This document shows positions 36,298-45,127 of a stretch of DNA of 64,000 nt, one piece after another. The position numbers and the translations under genes are program-made. This DNA comes from Pseudomonas brenneri (lineage in GTDB: Bacteria; Pseudomonadota; Gammaproteobacteria; Pseudomonadales; Pseudomonadaceae): positions 1 through 64,000 of the forward strand of contig NZ_VFIL01000007.1 in the NCBI RefSeq assembly GCF_007858285.1, written 5' to 3'. Numbering within the stretch: the stretch's first letter is position 1; each line of letters opens with the position of its first letter. The notes beneath the pieces are model-generated. The model worked only from the letters and a program-made list of their open reading frames with translations. It ran no database searches and was not told where the DNA came from.

Positions 36298-36569
36298 GAC
36301 AGCAGAAAGTGTGCCACAGCCAGTAACAGAAAAATATCGATGCCTTGAATCTGTTTTAAATCAGTCAGATACGCAGGGATCGACGACACAACATTGCGCA
36401 AGCTTCGGCAGGCAGATTGCTACCGTGCGCCCCAACCGAAGGTGGAAGGTTCTATTTGAGTGCGCATTTGCACACATCAGAGGCGCTACCTGTGAACTCT
36501 GACAGTAGACCCGCCCACCCGCCTCGCTTAGCGTTCAGGACACAGCCATGGGCATAAAGGAAGCTTGTC
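36298..36569. other. Intergenic region, no gene seen
   Basis: Divergent space between the binding-protein gene and the thioredoxin-like gene. Apart from the inverted repeats at 36258-36297 and AGGACA-type purine tracts before 36570, nothing codes convincingly on either strand. Confidence 0.5.
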
Positions 36570-36932
36570 ATGGGGTTGATCACCACGGTAATCGACGACG
36601 CGGATGCGTATAGAAGTGCGCTGGAGACCCAACGCACGGTATTCATGCTCTTTGTATCGCCCCAGTGCCCGGCATGCGGTGCGGCCAAGCCACTGTTCAG
36701 CAAAGTGGCCGGACGTTATCGCCGCCAGGCTGCGCTTTATGTGCTGGATACGACTCAGACCCCACGCCATCCCGAGGTGACCGGCACACCAACGCTGCTG
36801 ATCTTGAAGAACGGCAGGCTGGTCGAAAAACTCAAGGGGTTCGGCCCCTGGGAGACCCAGGAGCAGACCCTGAAGAGAACCTTCGAGCGGCACACCCGAG
36901 GTGTGCCGACCAAACGCGCAAAGCCTCGTTAA
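36570..36932 (+). CDS. Thioredoxin-family protein
   Basis: 120 residues. The redox motif CPAC in [16 protein letters not shown] (about residues 30-36) and the cis-Pro in [17 protein letters not shown] identify a thioredoxin fold without a signal peptide. The C-terminus is basic (KRAKPR). The motif CPAC rather than CGPC suggests altered redox potential; substrate unknown. Its stop TAA shares GTTAAC with the stop of the convergent TerC-CBS gene, so their ends overlap. Confidence 0.85.
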   Translation: MGLITTVIDDADAYRSALETQRTVFMLFVSPQCPACGAAKPLFSKVAGRYRRQAALYVLDTTQTPRHPEVTGTPTLLILKNGRLVEKLKGFGPWETQEQTLKRTFERHTRGVPTKRAKPR

Positions 36933-38491
36933 CCCACCGAAACAGGGGTCAACAGCACCTGCGTCACCCGCCGCTCCTCCACCGCTGCCACGGTCAGGCG
37001 CCAACCTTCGTGTTCCAGGCTATCCCCTACCACCGGCAGGCGATCCAACAAGCTCATGACCAGGCCCGCAAGGGTCTGGTAATCCTCGGTGGCCACCGCC
37101 TGGAAACCGGTGCGCTGGCGAATCAGGTTCAGGTTCAACGCACCGTTGGCGCGGTAACCGCCCTGCTCTTCAACGATGTCCGGCCCTTCCACTTCACTGG
37201 CGTCCGGCAACTCACCGGCGATGGACTCAAGAATGTCGGTCATGCTCAACACTCCCATGAAGTCGCCGAATTCGTTGATCACGAAGGCAATGTGCGTCGA
37301 CTCCTGGCGCATCTGCTCCAGGGCGTTGAGGATCGAGAAACTGTCCAGCAGGTTGATCGCCCGACGCGCCAAGTGCTCCAGGTTGGGCTCATTGCCGGCC
37401 AGGTACTCCTTGAGCAATTCCTTCTTGTGCACGAAGCCCAACGGCTCATCCACCGCGCCGTTACGGATCAGCGGCAAACGCGAGTAGGACGAGTGCATCA
37501 GTTTCAGGCGAATAGTCTCCGGATCGTCAGCCAGATCGATGCAGTCGACATTCGCCCGTGGCGTCATCAAGGTGCGGATCGGCCGCTCGGCCAGTTGCAG
37601 CACACCGCTGATCATGATCCGTTCGCGACGATCGAACAGCGGGCCTTGAGGGTTATCGCCGCCATCGAGCAGGTCGGTAACGTCTTCACCCACTTCTTCC
37701 ACCGCCAGGCTGCGACCGCCCAGCAGGCGCATGACCGCATGGGCCGTGCGCTCACGGATCGGTCGCAGGCCTTGCGCGGACTTCTTGCGACGTGCCCGGG
37801 CGATCTGGTTGAACACCTCGATCAGGATCGAGAAACCAATGGCCGCGTACAGGTAGCCTTTGGGAATATGGAAGCCCAGGCCTTCGGCGGTCAGGGCGAA
37901 ACCAATCATCATCAAGAAGCCCAGGCACAGCATGATCACTGTCGGGTGCGCATTGACGAAGCGGGTCAACGGCTTGCTGGCCACGATCATCACGCCGATG
38001 GACACGATCACCGCGATCATCATCACCGCCAGCTCATCCACCATGCCGACTGCCGTAATCACCGCATCGAGGGAGAACACCGCATCCAGCACCACGATCT
38101 GCGCCACGATCGGCCAGAACATCGCGTAGGCCGCATTGCCGGTACGTTCGGTGATATGCCCTTCGAGCCGCTCATGCAACTCCATGGTGGCCTTGAACAA
38201 CAGGAACACACCACCGAACAGCATGATCAGGTCACGTCCGGAGAAGCTCTTGTCGAACACTTCGAACAACGGCTGGGTCAAGGTCACCAACCAGGAAATA
38301 CTCGCCAACAGGCCCAGGCGCATGATCAGCGCCAGGGACAAACCGATCAACCGCGCACGGTCGCGCTGCTCCGGTGGCAGTTTGTCTGCCAGGATCGCGA
38401 TAAACACCAGGTTGTCGATGCCCAGTACCAGTTCCAGCACAATCAAGGTCAACAGGCCGAGCCAGGCCGTTGGATCCGCTAACCATTCCAT
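36929..38491 (-). CDS. TerC-family membrane protein with CBS and CorC domains (YegH/YoaE-like)
   Basis: 520 residues. N-terminal TerC membrane domain of about seven helices (1-220) with acidic motifs [13 protein letters not shown] and [17 protein letters not shown], typical of proposed metal-ion exporters; then a CBS pair at about 295-420 ([41 protein letters not shown]) and a C-terminal CorC/HlyC transporter-associated domain ([14 protein letters not shown]). Family functions are linked to metal homeostasis, recently Mn2+ loading of exported proteins for some TerC members. Monocistronic, convergent with the thioredoxin-like gene. Confidence 0.9.
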   Translation of the reverse strand: MEWLADPTAWLGLLTLIVLELVLGIDNLVFIAILADKLPPEQRDRARLIGLSLALIMRLGLLASISWLVTLTQPLFEVFDKSFSGRDLIMLFGGVFLLFKATMELHERLEGHITERTGNAAYAMFWPIVAQIVVLDAVFSLDAVITAVGMVDELAVMMIAVIVSIGVMIVASKPLTRFVNAHPTVIMLCLGFLMMIGFALTAEGLGFHIPKGYLYAAIGFSILIEVFNQIARARRKKSAQGLRPIRERTAHAVMRLLGGRSLAVEEVGEDVTDLLDGGDNPQGPLFDRRERIMISGVLQLAERPIRTLMTPRANVDCIDLADDPETIRLKLMHSSYSRLPLIRNGAVDEPLGFVHKKELLKEYLAGNEPNLEHLARRAINLLDSFSILNALEQMRQESTHIAFVINEFGDFMGVLSMTDILESIAGELPDASEVEGPDIVEEQGGYRANGALNLNLIRQRTGFQAVATEDYQTLAGLVMSLLDRLPVVGDSLEHEGWRLTVAAVEERRVTQVLLTPVSVG

Positions 38492-38760
38492 ATAAAAGTC
38501 TCTGTCTCTTTATTTGATATTCAGAATGCCGGGCATGGCAAAACGCGATCAGGTGATCGGGAATAGGTTAGCAGTCGGAATACAGGATGTTTCAGCGGGA
38601 ACAACGACAGTAGAGGTCTTGGGGAAAGACGACTGGGGGGCTCCGAGAGGGTGTTCATGCAAGTCCTGCAGTGAGAAAAGGACTTTAATCCTACAGCCGA
38701 AATACAAATTTCCTACAATTTAAAACTATTACAAGATCTGTAAAAGCAGGCGCACGAAGC
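38492..38760. other. Intergenic region, no gene seen
   Basis: Upstream region of the TerC-CBS gene. It is A/T-richer than its neighbours, with TTTAATCCTACAG and AATTTCCTACAATTT repeats (TCCTACA occurs twice at about 38686-38718), but no convincing coding frame, tRNA or terminator. Confidence 0.5.
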
Positions 38761-38849
38761 CTGTAGGAGCTGGCTTGCCTGCGATGCATACGCCACGGTG
38801 TATCAGTCACGCTGCGGTGATGCTATCGCAGGCAAGCCAGCTCCCACAC
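38761..38849. repeat. REP doublet, GTAGGAGCTGGC type
   Basis: CTGTAGGAGCTGGC..CCTGCGATGC and its inverted arm GCTATCGCAGG..CTCCCACAC; lies between TerC-CBS and the SorC regulator. Same type as the unit at 44221-44310. Confidence 0.9.
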
Positions 38850-38881
38850 AAGCCAGTGCCCACATTTTGATAGGAGGCGGC

Positions 38882-39862
38882 TCAGGTTTTGCGGGTTGCG
38901 TCGTCCAGCGCCAGGATGGTGTGGGCATTCGTTACCGTGGTTGCCAGGGTATTGATCACCCCCGAGCGCAACGCCCCCAGCGTCGCCGCCGCCTTGGTGT
39001 TTTCACTGGCGATTGCCACTACATCTGGAATACGGAACAGCTCCTGTACCGTCAAGCCGATCACCCGCCCTTGAATGGCGTTGACCGCGGGCTGGCCATG
39101 GATGTCGATAAAGTCGTAGCCCATCATGTCGCCCACCGTGCCGGACAAGCGTGCCTGGGCGATTTCCTGGGGTGAGAACCAGCCCATGCGCACCATATTG
39201 CTGTTTTCGCTCATGTCACCGATGCCGATCAGCGCCATATCGGCGCGGCGCGCGCGGTCCAGGGTCGAGCGCACGGTGTCGTTGCTGATCAAGATGCTGC
39301 GCAGTTCCGGATTGGCGACCAGCGCCGGGGCATACAGGCTTTCACTCTCGCCGCCAAAGCGCAGGGCCAGGCGCCGGCAGATATGGTCGGGGTTCATGTA
39401 TTCACCCGCCTTGAGCGAACCGCCAATGGCGCAGACAAACGTGCAGTTGCGCGTCACCGGCAAAAACACGTTATCGGCCACCGCCCCCACATTGCGCCCC
39501 ATGCCAACGGCGACAATCATGCCGTCGCCCAGGGTCTTGTTCAGGTAGTTGGCCACCAGGCTGGCCACGGCGGAGCGCTGGGTGTCGGCGTCGCTGTGAT
39601 CGACCGCGATCAACGCACGGTCCAGCTGGAAGCGCTCCACCAGCGCCTGCTCCAATTCATTGTTCATTGCCGGATGCTGCAACACCCGCACCTCGACAAT
39701 CCCTTCATCGCGCGCACGCTTGAGCAGCCGGCTGACTTTCGCGCGGGACAGGTCAAAGCGCTTGGCGATGGCTTCCTGAGTGACGTTCTCAAGGTAATAG
39801 AGCATCGCCACTTCGGTCATCAGATCGATATCGCTGGCGGTGCGCAGGGTACTGTCACTCAT
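38882..39862 (-). CDS. SorC/DeoR-family sugar-responsive regulator
   Basis: Start probably 39862 (MSDSTLRTASDIDLM), 326 residues; the frame is open nine codons more. HTH near the N-terminus (NVTQEAIAKRFDLSRAKVSRLLKRARDEGIVEVRV) then a SorC sugar-phosphate-binding domain (MIVAVGMGRNVGAVADNV, FVCAIGGSL, ADMALIGIGDMSENSNMVRMG, GDMMGYDFIDIHGQPA, SENTKAAATLGALRSGVINTLATTV). In known C4-polyol loci a SorC or related regulator controls the genes. Transcribed with rpiB, divergent from the transporter genes. Confidence 0.88.
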   Translation of the reverse strand: MSDSTLRTASDIDLMTEVAMLYYLENVTQEAIAKRFDLSRAKVSRLLKRARDEGIVEVRVLQHPAMNNELEQALVERFQLDRALIAVDHSDADTQRSAVASLVANYLNKTLGDGMIVAVGMGRNVGAVADNVFLPVTRNCTFVCAIGGSLKAGEYMNPDHICRRLALRFGGESESLYAPALVANPELRSILISNDTVRSTLDRARRADMALIGIGDMSENSNMVRMGWFSPQEIAQARLSGTVGDMMGYDFIDIHGQPAVNAIQGRVIGLTVQELFRIPDVVAIASENTKAAATLGALRSGVINTLATTVTNAHTILALDDATRKT

Positions 39863-39925
39863 GGGGACGGGCTTCCGTTTCGGCGTCAAAGGCGCATTCT
39901 CCCGACTCTTGCCCCACCACGTCCA

Positions 39926-40387
39926 CTACTGATGCCCATCACGCTCTATGGCATTGATGCGCTCGACCTTGGCCCCGGAACGCGCCGCCTCGAACTCCGA
40001 GGCCAGAAACGCAGTGACGATGCTCTTGGCCAGTTCCGCCCCGACCACCCGCGCACCAATGGACAGGATCTGCGCATCGTTGCTCTTGCGCGCCCGCTCC
40101 GCCGAATAGGTGTCGTGGGCCTGGGCCGCGCGAATCCCCAGGACTTTGTTAGCCGAGATAGCCATGCCGATGCCCGTGCCACACACCAGCACCCCCAGGC
40201 GCTGTTGCCCGGCGTTGATGGCCGTGGCCACTGCCAGTGCAATGTCCGGGTAGAGCACGGGCGCCGTGGAATGGGTGCCAAAGTCGGTCACCGGATACCC
40301 CAACGCCTCGATATGGCGCTTCAACAGCTCCTTGAGCTCATAACCTGCTTCGTCACATCCGATAGCCACCGGGAAAGGTGAGTTCAT
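39926..40387 (-). CDS. RpiB-type sugar-phosphate isomerase (candidate erythrulose-4-phosphate isomerase)
   Basis: 153 residues. RpiB/LacAB fold: IGCDEAGYELKELLKRHIEALGY, then VLVCGTGIGMAISANKVLGIRAA with the catalytic Cys, and HDTYSAERARKSNDAQILSIGARVVG. RpiB proteins interconvert ribose-5-P and ribulose-5-P; closely related copies in erythritol/threitol pathways convert D-erythrulose-4-P to D-erythrose-4-P. The neighbours (ADH of erythritol type, DhaK/DhaL) favour the C4 role. It is the first gene of the leftward arm, 63 bp before the SorC gene. Confidence 0.88.
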   Translation of the reverse strand: MNSPFPVAIGCDEAGYELKELLKRHIEALGYPVTDFGTHSTAPVLYPDIALAVATAINAGQQRLGVLVCGTGIGMAISANKVLGIRAAQAHDTYSAERARKSNDAQILSIGARVVGAELAKSIVTAFLASEFEAARSGAKVERINAIERDGHQ

Positions 40388-40420
40388 GACATTAGGCTCC
40401 GCTGCCGTGGTGAAACTTAA

Positions 40421-40617
40421 GACTGATCATATGATCACTCAATGAAATTTCTATCAGTCATTTCTCGGATATTCCCTCGCAACTGTCAAGCACGTTTTAA
40501 CTGACCCGCCAGTCAAACCCCTCTAAAACGCCACGAAATAAGAGATGGCGGGCAATTACAAGTTTTCAGTGAAAGAGATTGACTGATCAGAATTTCATTT
40601 GGTACACATATGATCAC
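40421..40617. promoter_or_regulatory. Divergent control region with repeated TGATCA-type operators
   Basis: Between rpiB and the transporter genes. TGATCATATGATCA (40424-40437) is a perfect 14-bp palindrome; CATATGATCAC occurs at 40428-40438 and again at 40607-40617, and GACTGATCA at 40421-40429 and 40581-40589. AATGAAATTTCT near 40442 is mirrored by AGAATTTCATT near 40588. The arrangement at both ends of the region suggests SorC operators controlling both arms. Confidence 0.55.
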
Positions 40618-40669
40618 GCAGCAACACGACTGTGTACCTAATAAGAATTCACAGCACGAGGACACGCCG

Positions 40670-42157
40670 ATGGCTACGCCATTACTGCTCCAGGCTGAAC
40701 ACGTCGCCAAGGCCTACGCCGGCATCCCTGCCCTGCGTGACGGCCGCCTCTCGCTGCGGGCCGGCAGCGTGCATGCCCTGTGCGGCGGCAACGGCGCCGG
40801 CAAATCCACATTCCTCAGCATCCTGATGGGCATCACCCAGCGTGATGCCGGCAACATCCTGCTCAATGACGCCCCTGTGCATTTCCATCGCCCCAGCGAA
40901 GCGCTGGCGGCGGGGGTCGCGATGATCACCCAGGAGCTGGAGCCGATCCCTTACATGACCGTCGCCGAGAACATCTGGCTGGGCCGCGAACCACGGCGCG
41001 CCGGCTGCATCGTCGACAGCAAGGAACTGAACCGGCGCACCCGCGAGTTGCTGGAAAGCCTGGAGTTCGAGGTCGAGGCCACCGCCCCCATGCACCGCCT
41101 GAGCGTGGCGCAGATCCAGTTGGTGGAGATCGCCAAGGCGTTCAGCCATGACTGCCAGGTGATGATCATGGACGAACCCACTTCCGCCATCGGCGAGCGT
41201 GAAGCCGAAACCCTGTTCAAGGCTATCCGCCGCCTCACTGCCCGTGGTGCCGGGATCGTCTATGTGTCCCATCGTCTCAGCGAGCTGGCGCAGATCGCCG
41301 ACGACTACAGCATCTTCCGCGATGGCGCCTTCGTCGAAAGCGGACGCATGGCCGATATCGACCGCGCCCATCTGGTGCGCGGTATTGTCGGCCAGGAGCT
41401 GACGCGCATCGACCACAAGGCCGGGCGTGAAAGCGCCGCCGAGTGCTGCCTGGACGTCCAGGGCCTGAGCCGCAGCGGCGAGTTCCAGGACATCAGCCTG
41501 CAATTGCGCCAGGGCGAAATCCTCGGCATCTATGGCCTGATGGGCTCGGGGCGCAGCGAGTTCCTCAACTGCATTTACGGCCTGACCACCCCGGATGCCG
41601 GCAGCGTCACCCTGCAAGGCAAGCCGATGCCCATCGGACTGCCCAAGGCGACCATCCGCGCGGGCATGTCCCTGGTTACCGAGGACCGCAAGGAAAGTGG
41701 CCTGGTGCTCAGCTCCAGCATCCTCTCGAACATCGCATTATCGGCGTACAAGCAGCTGTCGAGCTGGTCGCTGATCAATGCGCGCAAGGAAAACCAATTG
41801 GCCGAAGACATGGTCAAGCGCCTGCAAATCAAGACCACCTCCCTGGACCTGCCGGTGGCGTCCATGAGCGGCGGCAATCAACAGAAGGTGGTGCTTGCCA
41901 AATGCCTGTCGACCCAACCGGTGTGCCTGCTGTGCGATGAGCCGACCCGAGGCATCGATGAAGGCGCCAAGCAGGAGATCTATCACTTGCTGGACCAGTT
42001 CGTGCGCGCCGGTGGCGCGGCCATCGTGGTGTCGTCGGAAGCCCCGGAACTGCTGCACCTGAGTGACCGTATCGCCGTCTTCAAGGGTGGCCGGCTGGTG
42101 ACTATCAGCAGCGACACCGCCCTTTCCCAGGAAGCCTTGTTGAGTCTTGCCTCATGA
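40670..42157 (+). CDS. Sugar ABC importer ATP-binding protein (RbsA type)
   Basis: Start at 40670 (MATPLLLQAEHVAKAY), after GAGG; an earlier in-frame ATG lies in the operator. 495 residues, two NBDs: NBD1 Walker A GGNGAGKSTFLSIL, signature LSVAQIQLVEIAKAF, Walker B MIMDEPTSAIGERE; NBD2 with a degenerate Walker A (GLMGSGRSEFLNCIYGL) and signature MSGGNQQKVVLAKCL, CDEPTRGIDEGAK. This is the usual pattern of carbohydrate CUT2 transporters. Overlaps the permease gene by four bases. Confidence 0.92.
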   Translation: MATPLLLQAEHVAKAYAGIPALRDGRLSLRAGSVHALCGGNGAGKSTFLSILMGITQRDAGNILLNDAPVHFHRPSEALAAGVAMITQELEPIPYMTVAENIWLGREPRRAGCIVDSKELNRRTRELLESLEFEVEATAPMHRLSVAQIQLVEIAKAFSHDCQVMIMDEPTSAIGEREAETLFKAIRRLTARGAGIVYVSHRLSELAQIADDYSIFRDGAFVESGRMADIDRAHLVRGIVGQELTRIDHKAGRESAAECCLDVQGLSRSGEFQDISLQLRQGEILGIYGLMGSGRSEFLNCIYGLTTPDAGSVTLQGKPMPIGLPKATIRAGMSLVTEDRKESGLVLSSSILSNIALSAYKQLSSWSLINARKENQLAEDMVKRLQIKTTSLDLPVASMSGGNQQKVVLAKCLSTQPVCLLCDEPTRGIDEGAKQEIYHLLDQFVRAGGAAIVVSSEAPELLHLSDRIAVFKGGRLVTISSDTALSQEALLSLAS

Positions 42158-43131
42158 ACGCCAAAACCATTGCCGCTCCGTTGACTACCCCCGCGCGCAG
42201 CCGCCTGCGTCTTTCCCTCGACCGCTTTGGCCTGCCGCTGGTGTTTATCCTGCTGTGTGTGGTCATGGCGTTTTCCAGCGAATACTTCATGACTTGGCGC
42301 AACTGGATGGACATCCTGCGCCAGACCTCGATCAACGGCATCCTCGCTGTAGGCATGACCTATGTGATCCTGACCAAGGGCATTGACCTCTCGGTAGGCT
42401 CGATCCTCGCCTTCGCCGGCCTGTGCAGCGCCCTGGTCGCGACCCAGGGCTACGGTTTGCTGGCCGCCGTCAGCGCCGGGATGTTTGCCGGCGCGATGCT
42501 GGGGGTGGTCAACGGTTTCATGGTGGCCAACCTGTCGATCCCGCCCTTCGTCGCGACCCTGGGCATGCTCAGCATTGCCCGGGGCATGACCTTCATCCTC
42601 AACGACGGCAGCCCGGTCACTGACTTGCCGGACGCCTACCTGGCCCTGGGCATCGGTAAGTTCGGGCCGATTGGCGTGCCGGTGATCATCTTTGCCGTGG
42701 TCGCGCTGATTTTCTGGATGGTGCTGCGCTACACCACTTACGGGCGCTATATCTACGCGGTAGGGGGCAACGAAAAGAGCGCACGCACCTCGGGGATTGG
42801 GGTGCGCAAGGTGACGTTCTCGGTGTACGTAGTCTCCGGGCTGCTGGCGGGCCTGGCGGGTGTCGTTCTGGCAGCACGCACCACCTCCGCCCTGCCCCAG
42901 GCCGGCATGTCTTATGAGCTGGATGCGATTGCCGCCGTGGTGATCGGCGGCACCAGCCTGTCCGGCGGCGTCGGCACCATCGTCGGCACGCTGTTCGGCG
43001 CCCTGCTGATCGGGGTGATCAACAACGGCCTGAACCTGCTCGGTGTGTCCTCCTATTACCAGCAAGTCGCCAAGGGCCTGATCATCGTGCTCGCGGTGTT
43101 GATTGACGTGTGGCGCAAGAAAAAACGCTAG
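42154..43131 (+). CDS. Sugar ABC importer permease (RbsC type)
   Basis: 325 residues with eight or more helices. CUT2 permease motifs: DILRQTSINGILAVGMTYVILTKGIDLSVGSILAFAG, FVATLGMLSIARGMTFILNDGSPV, YAVGGNEKSARTSGIGVRKV and AVVIGGTSLSGGVGTIVGTLFGALLIGVINNGLNLLGVS. The ATG overlaps the ATPase stop (ATGA). Followed after 55 bp by the binding protein. Confidence 0.92.
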   Translation: MNAKTIAAPLTTPARSRLRLSLDRFGLPLVFILLCVVMAFSSEYFMTWRNWMDILRQTSINGILAVGMTYVILTKGIDLSVGSILAFAGLCSALVATQGYGLLAAVSAGMFAGAMLGVVNGFMVANLSIPPFVATLGMLSIARGMTFILNDGSPVTDLPDAYLALGIGKFGPIGVPVIIFAVVALIFWMVLRYTTYGRYIYAVGGNEKSARTSGIGVRKVTFSVYVVSGLLAGLAGVVLAARTTSALPQAGMSYELDAIAAVVIGGTSLSGGVGTIVGTLFGALLIGVINNGLNLLGVSSYYQQVAKGLIIVLAVLIDVWRKKKR

Positions 43132-43186
43132 TCGCTTTTCCTCTGAAACGAACTGAACGACCACAACAATAAACGGAGTTCTCATC

Positions 43187-44197
43187 ATGAAATTCGCTAC
43201 ATCATTTGCCGCCGTTGCGGCCCTCACCCTGCTCGCCAGCAGCATCACCCTGGCCGCCGAAGGCAAGCCCTACAAGATCGGCGCCGCCGTCTACGGCCTC
43301 AAGGGCCAGTTCATGCAGAACTGGGTGCGCGAACTCAAAGAGCACCCGGCGGTCAAGGACGGCAGCGTGCAAATCACCGTATTCGATGGCAACTACGATG
43401 CGCTGACCCAGAACAACCAGATCGAAACCATGATCACTCAGCGCTTCGATGCGATCCTGTTTGTCCCCATCGATACCAAGGCCGGCATCGGTACCGTGAC
43501 CCGGGCAATGGCCGAAGACATCCCGGTGATTGCCTCCAATGCCAAGCTGGCAGACCCCAAGATTCCTTACGTGGGCAACGATGACGTCGAGGGTGGCCGG
43601 CTCCAGGCCCAGGCCATGGTCGAGCAACTCAAAGGCAAGGGCAATGTGGCGATCATCCAGGGGCCGATTGGCCAGTCGGCCCAGATCGACCGGGAACGGG
43701 GCGAGATGGAGGTACTAAACAAGCACCCGCAGATCAAGATTATCGAGATGAAGACCGCCAACTGGTCCCGGGCCGAAGCCCTGGCCTTGACCGAAGACTG
43801 GCTCAATGCCCATCCCAATGGCGGCATCTCCGGGATCATCGCGCAAAACGACGACATGGCCCTCGGCGCCCTGCAAGCGGTGAAGTCCCGCGGACTGACG
43901 CCCACCGAAGTACCGGTGACGTCCATCGACGGCATGCCGGATGCCATCCAGGCTGCGAAAAGAAACGAAATCACCACCTTCCTGCAAGACGCCCAGGCGC
44001 AATCCCAAGGCGCCCTGGACGTAGCCCTGCGCGCCCTGGCCGGCAAGGACTACAAGCCGCGCTCCGTGATTTGGGAGCGCTATGCCAAGGACGTGCAATG
44101 GGGCGACGGCACCGCCAAGAGCTACATCCTGCCGTGGGTGCCCGTGACCACTGCGAATGCGGATGCGCTGTACCAGCAGGTCAGTGGCACTAAATAA
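43187..44197 (+). CDS. Sugar ABC importer periplasmic binding protein (RbsB type)
   Basis: 336 residues with signal peptide MKFATSFAAVAALTLLASS, cleaved near TLAAEG. Peripla_BP_4 fold: YKIGAAVYGLKGQFMQNWVRELKEH, FDAILFVPIDTKAGIGTVTRAMAEDIPVIASNA, GNVAIIQGPIGQSAQIDRERGEMEVL, GISGIIAQNDDMALGALQAVK. Likely captures a polyol or tetrulose for the adjacent enzymes. AACGGAG precedes the ATG. A REP doublet separates it from the dehydrogenase genes, which may lower downstream expression. Confidence 0.9.
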   Translation: MKFATSFAAVAALTLLASSITLAAEGKPYKIGAAVYGLKGQFMQNWVRELKEHPAVKDGSVQITVFDGNYDALTQNNQIETMITQRFDAILFVPIDTKAGIGTVTRAMAEDIPVIASNAKLADPKIPYVGNDDVEGGRLQAQAMVEQLKGKGNVAIIQGPIGQSAQIDRERGEMEVLNKHPQIKIIEMKTANWSRAEALALTEDWLNAHPNGGISGIIAQNDDMALGALQAVKSRGLTPTEVPVTSIDGMPDAIQAAKRNEITTFLQDAQAQSQGALDVALRALAGKDYKPRSVIWERYAKDVQWGDGTAKSYILPWVPVTTANADALYQQVSGTK

Positions 44198-44220
44198 ATA
44201 TTGAGTTGAAATACAGCCCA

Positions 44221-44310
44221 GTGTAGGAGCTGGCTTGCCTGCGATGCGAGCACCTCGGTGTATCAGGGTTACCCAGTCGATGCTATCGCAGGCAAGCCAG
44301 CTCCCACATT
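44221..44310. repeat. REP doublet, GTAGGAGCTGGC type
   Basis: GTGTAGGAGCTGGC..CTGCGATGC and inverted GCTATCGCAGG..CTCCCACAT. About 75% identical through the spacer to the unit at 38761-38849 and in the same orientation. Confidence 0.9.
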
Positions 44311-44345
44311 TGATCTCCACTGTTTTTGAGAATGGAGTTAAACCA

Positions 44346-45101
44346 ATGTCTGGATTCTGGAACCAAGCCTTCGACCTCAGTGGCCGCTGCGCCGTGATCA
44401 CCGGCGGGGCCGCGGGGATTGGCCTGGCGTGTGCCAGCCTGCTGGTGGAGCGCGGTGCGCGCGTGGCCTTGCTCGACCGTGATCCGGCCGTGGCCGAAGT
44501 CGCCGCCAGCCTCGGCGCCGGGCATCTGGGTATCGTCGTCGACCTGCGCCAGCTGGACCAGGTGCAGAGCAGCATCGACTCCGTGTTCGCGCACTTCAAG
44601 CGCCTGGACTACCTGGTCAACAGCGCCGGCGTGGTGATGTTGGACAAGGCCATCGACGTCAGCGAAAACGCCTGGGACATCACCCTGGACATCAACCTCA
44701 AGGCCAGCTTCTTCGTATCCCAGGCCTGTGCCAAATACATGCTGGCCCAAGGCAGCGGGCGCATCGTCAACCTGGCCTCCCAGGCAGCGGTGATCGGCCT
44801 GGACCGGCACGTGGCGTATTGCGCGAGCAAGGCGGCGATTGTCGGCATGACCAAGGTCCTGGCCATGGAATGGGCACCGCACATCAATGTAAATGCCATC
44901 TCCCCGACCATCGTCGAAACCGCCCTGGGCAAGAAAGCCTGGGCGGGCGAGGTGGGCGAACGGGCCAAATTGCAGATCCCGGCGGGCCGTTTTGCCCAGC
45001 CGGATGAAATCGCCGGGCTGGCGTTGTACCTGCTCAGTGACGCGGCCCAGATGATCACCGGCGCCAATATGGTGATCGACGGCGGCTACAGCATTCAGTA
45101 A
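44346..45101 (+). CDS. Short-chain dehydrogenase, D-threitol dehydrogenase-like
   Basis: Start at 44346 (MSGFWNQAFDLSGRCAVITGGAAGIG) with GGAG upstream; 251 residues. SDR features: TGGAAGIGLACA, NSAG in LVNSAGVVML, Ser in NLASQAAVIGL, YCASKAA catalytic Tyr/Lys, and the tail MITGANMVIDGGYS. DthD of Mycobacterium smegmatis is an SDR in a comparable locus; here the neighbouring ADH and kinase genes suggest oxidation of a C4 polyol to erythrulose. Specificity is inferred from context only. Confidence 0.82.
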   Translation: MSGFWNQAFDLSGRCAVITGGAAGIGLACASLLVERGARVALLDRDPAVAEVAASLGAGHLGIVVDLRQLDQVQSSIDSVFAHFKRLDYLVNSAGVVMLDKAIDVSENAWDITLDINLKASFFVSQACAKYMLAQGSGRIVNLASQAAVIGLDRHVAYCASKAAIVGMTKVLAMEWAPHINVNAISPTIVETALGKKAWAGEVGERAKLQIPAGRFAQPDEIAGLALYLLSDAAQMITGANMVIDGGYSIQ

Positions 45102-45127
45102 CCCATCTATTCGTCGCGAGGTTTGTC

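Noticed and set aside
36665..38482. 605-residue open frame on the plus strand opposite the TerC-CBS gene
   Set aside because: It is the antisense shadow of a gene with strong family motifs; the translation is His/Gln/Arg-rich low-complexity with no recognisable domain.
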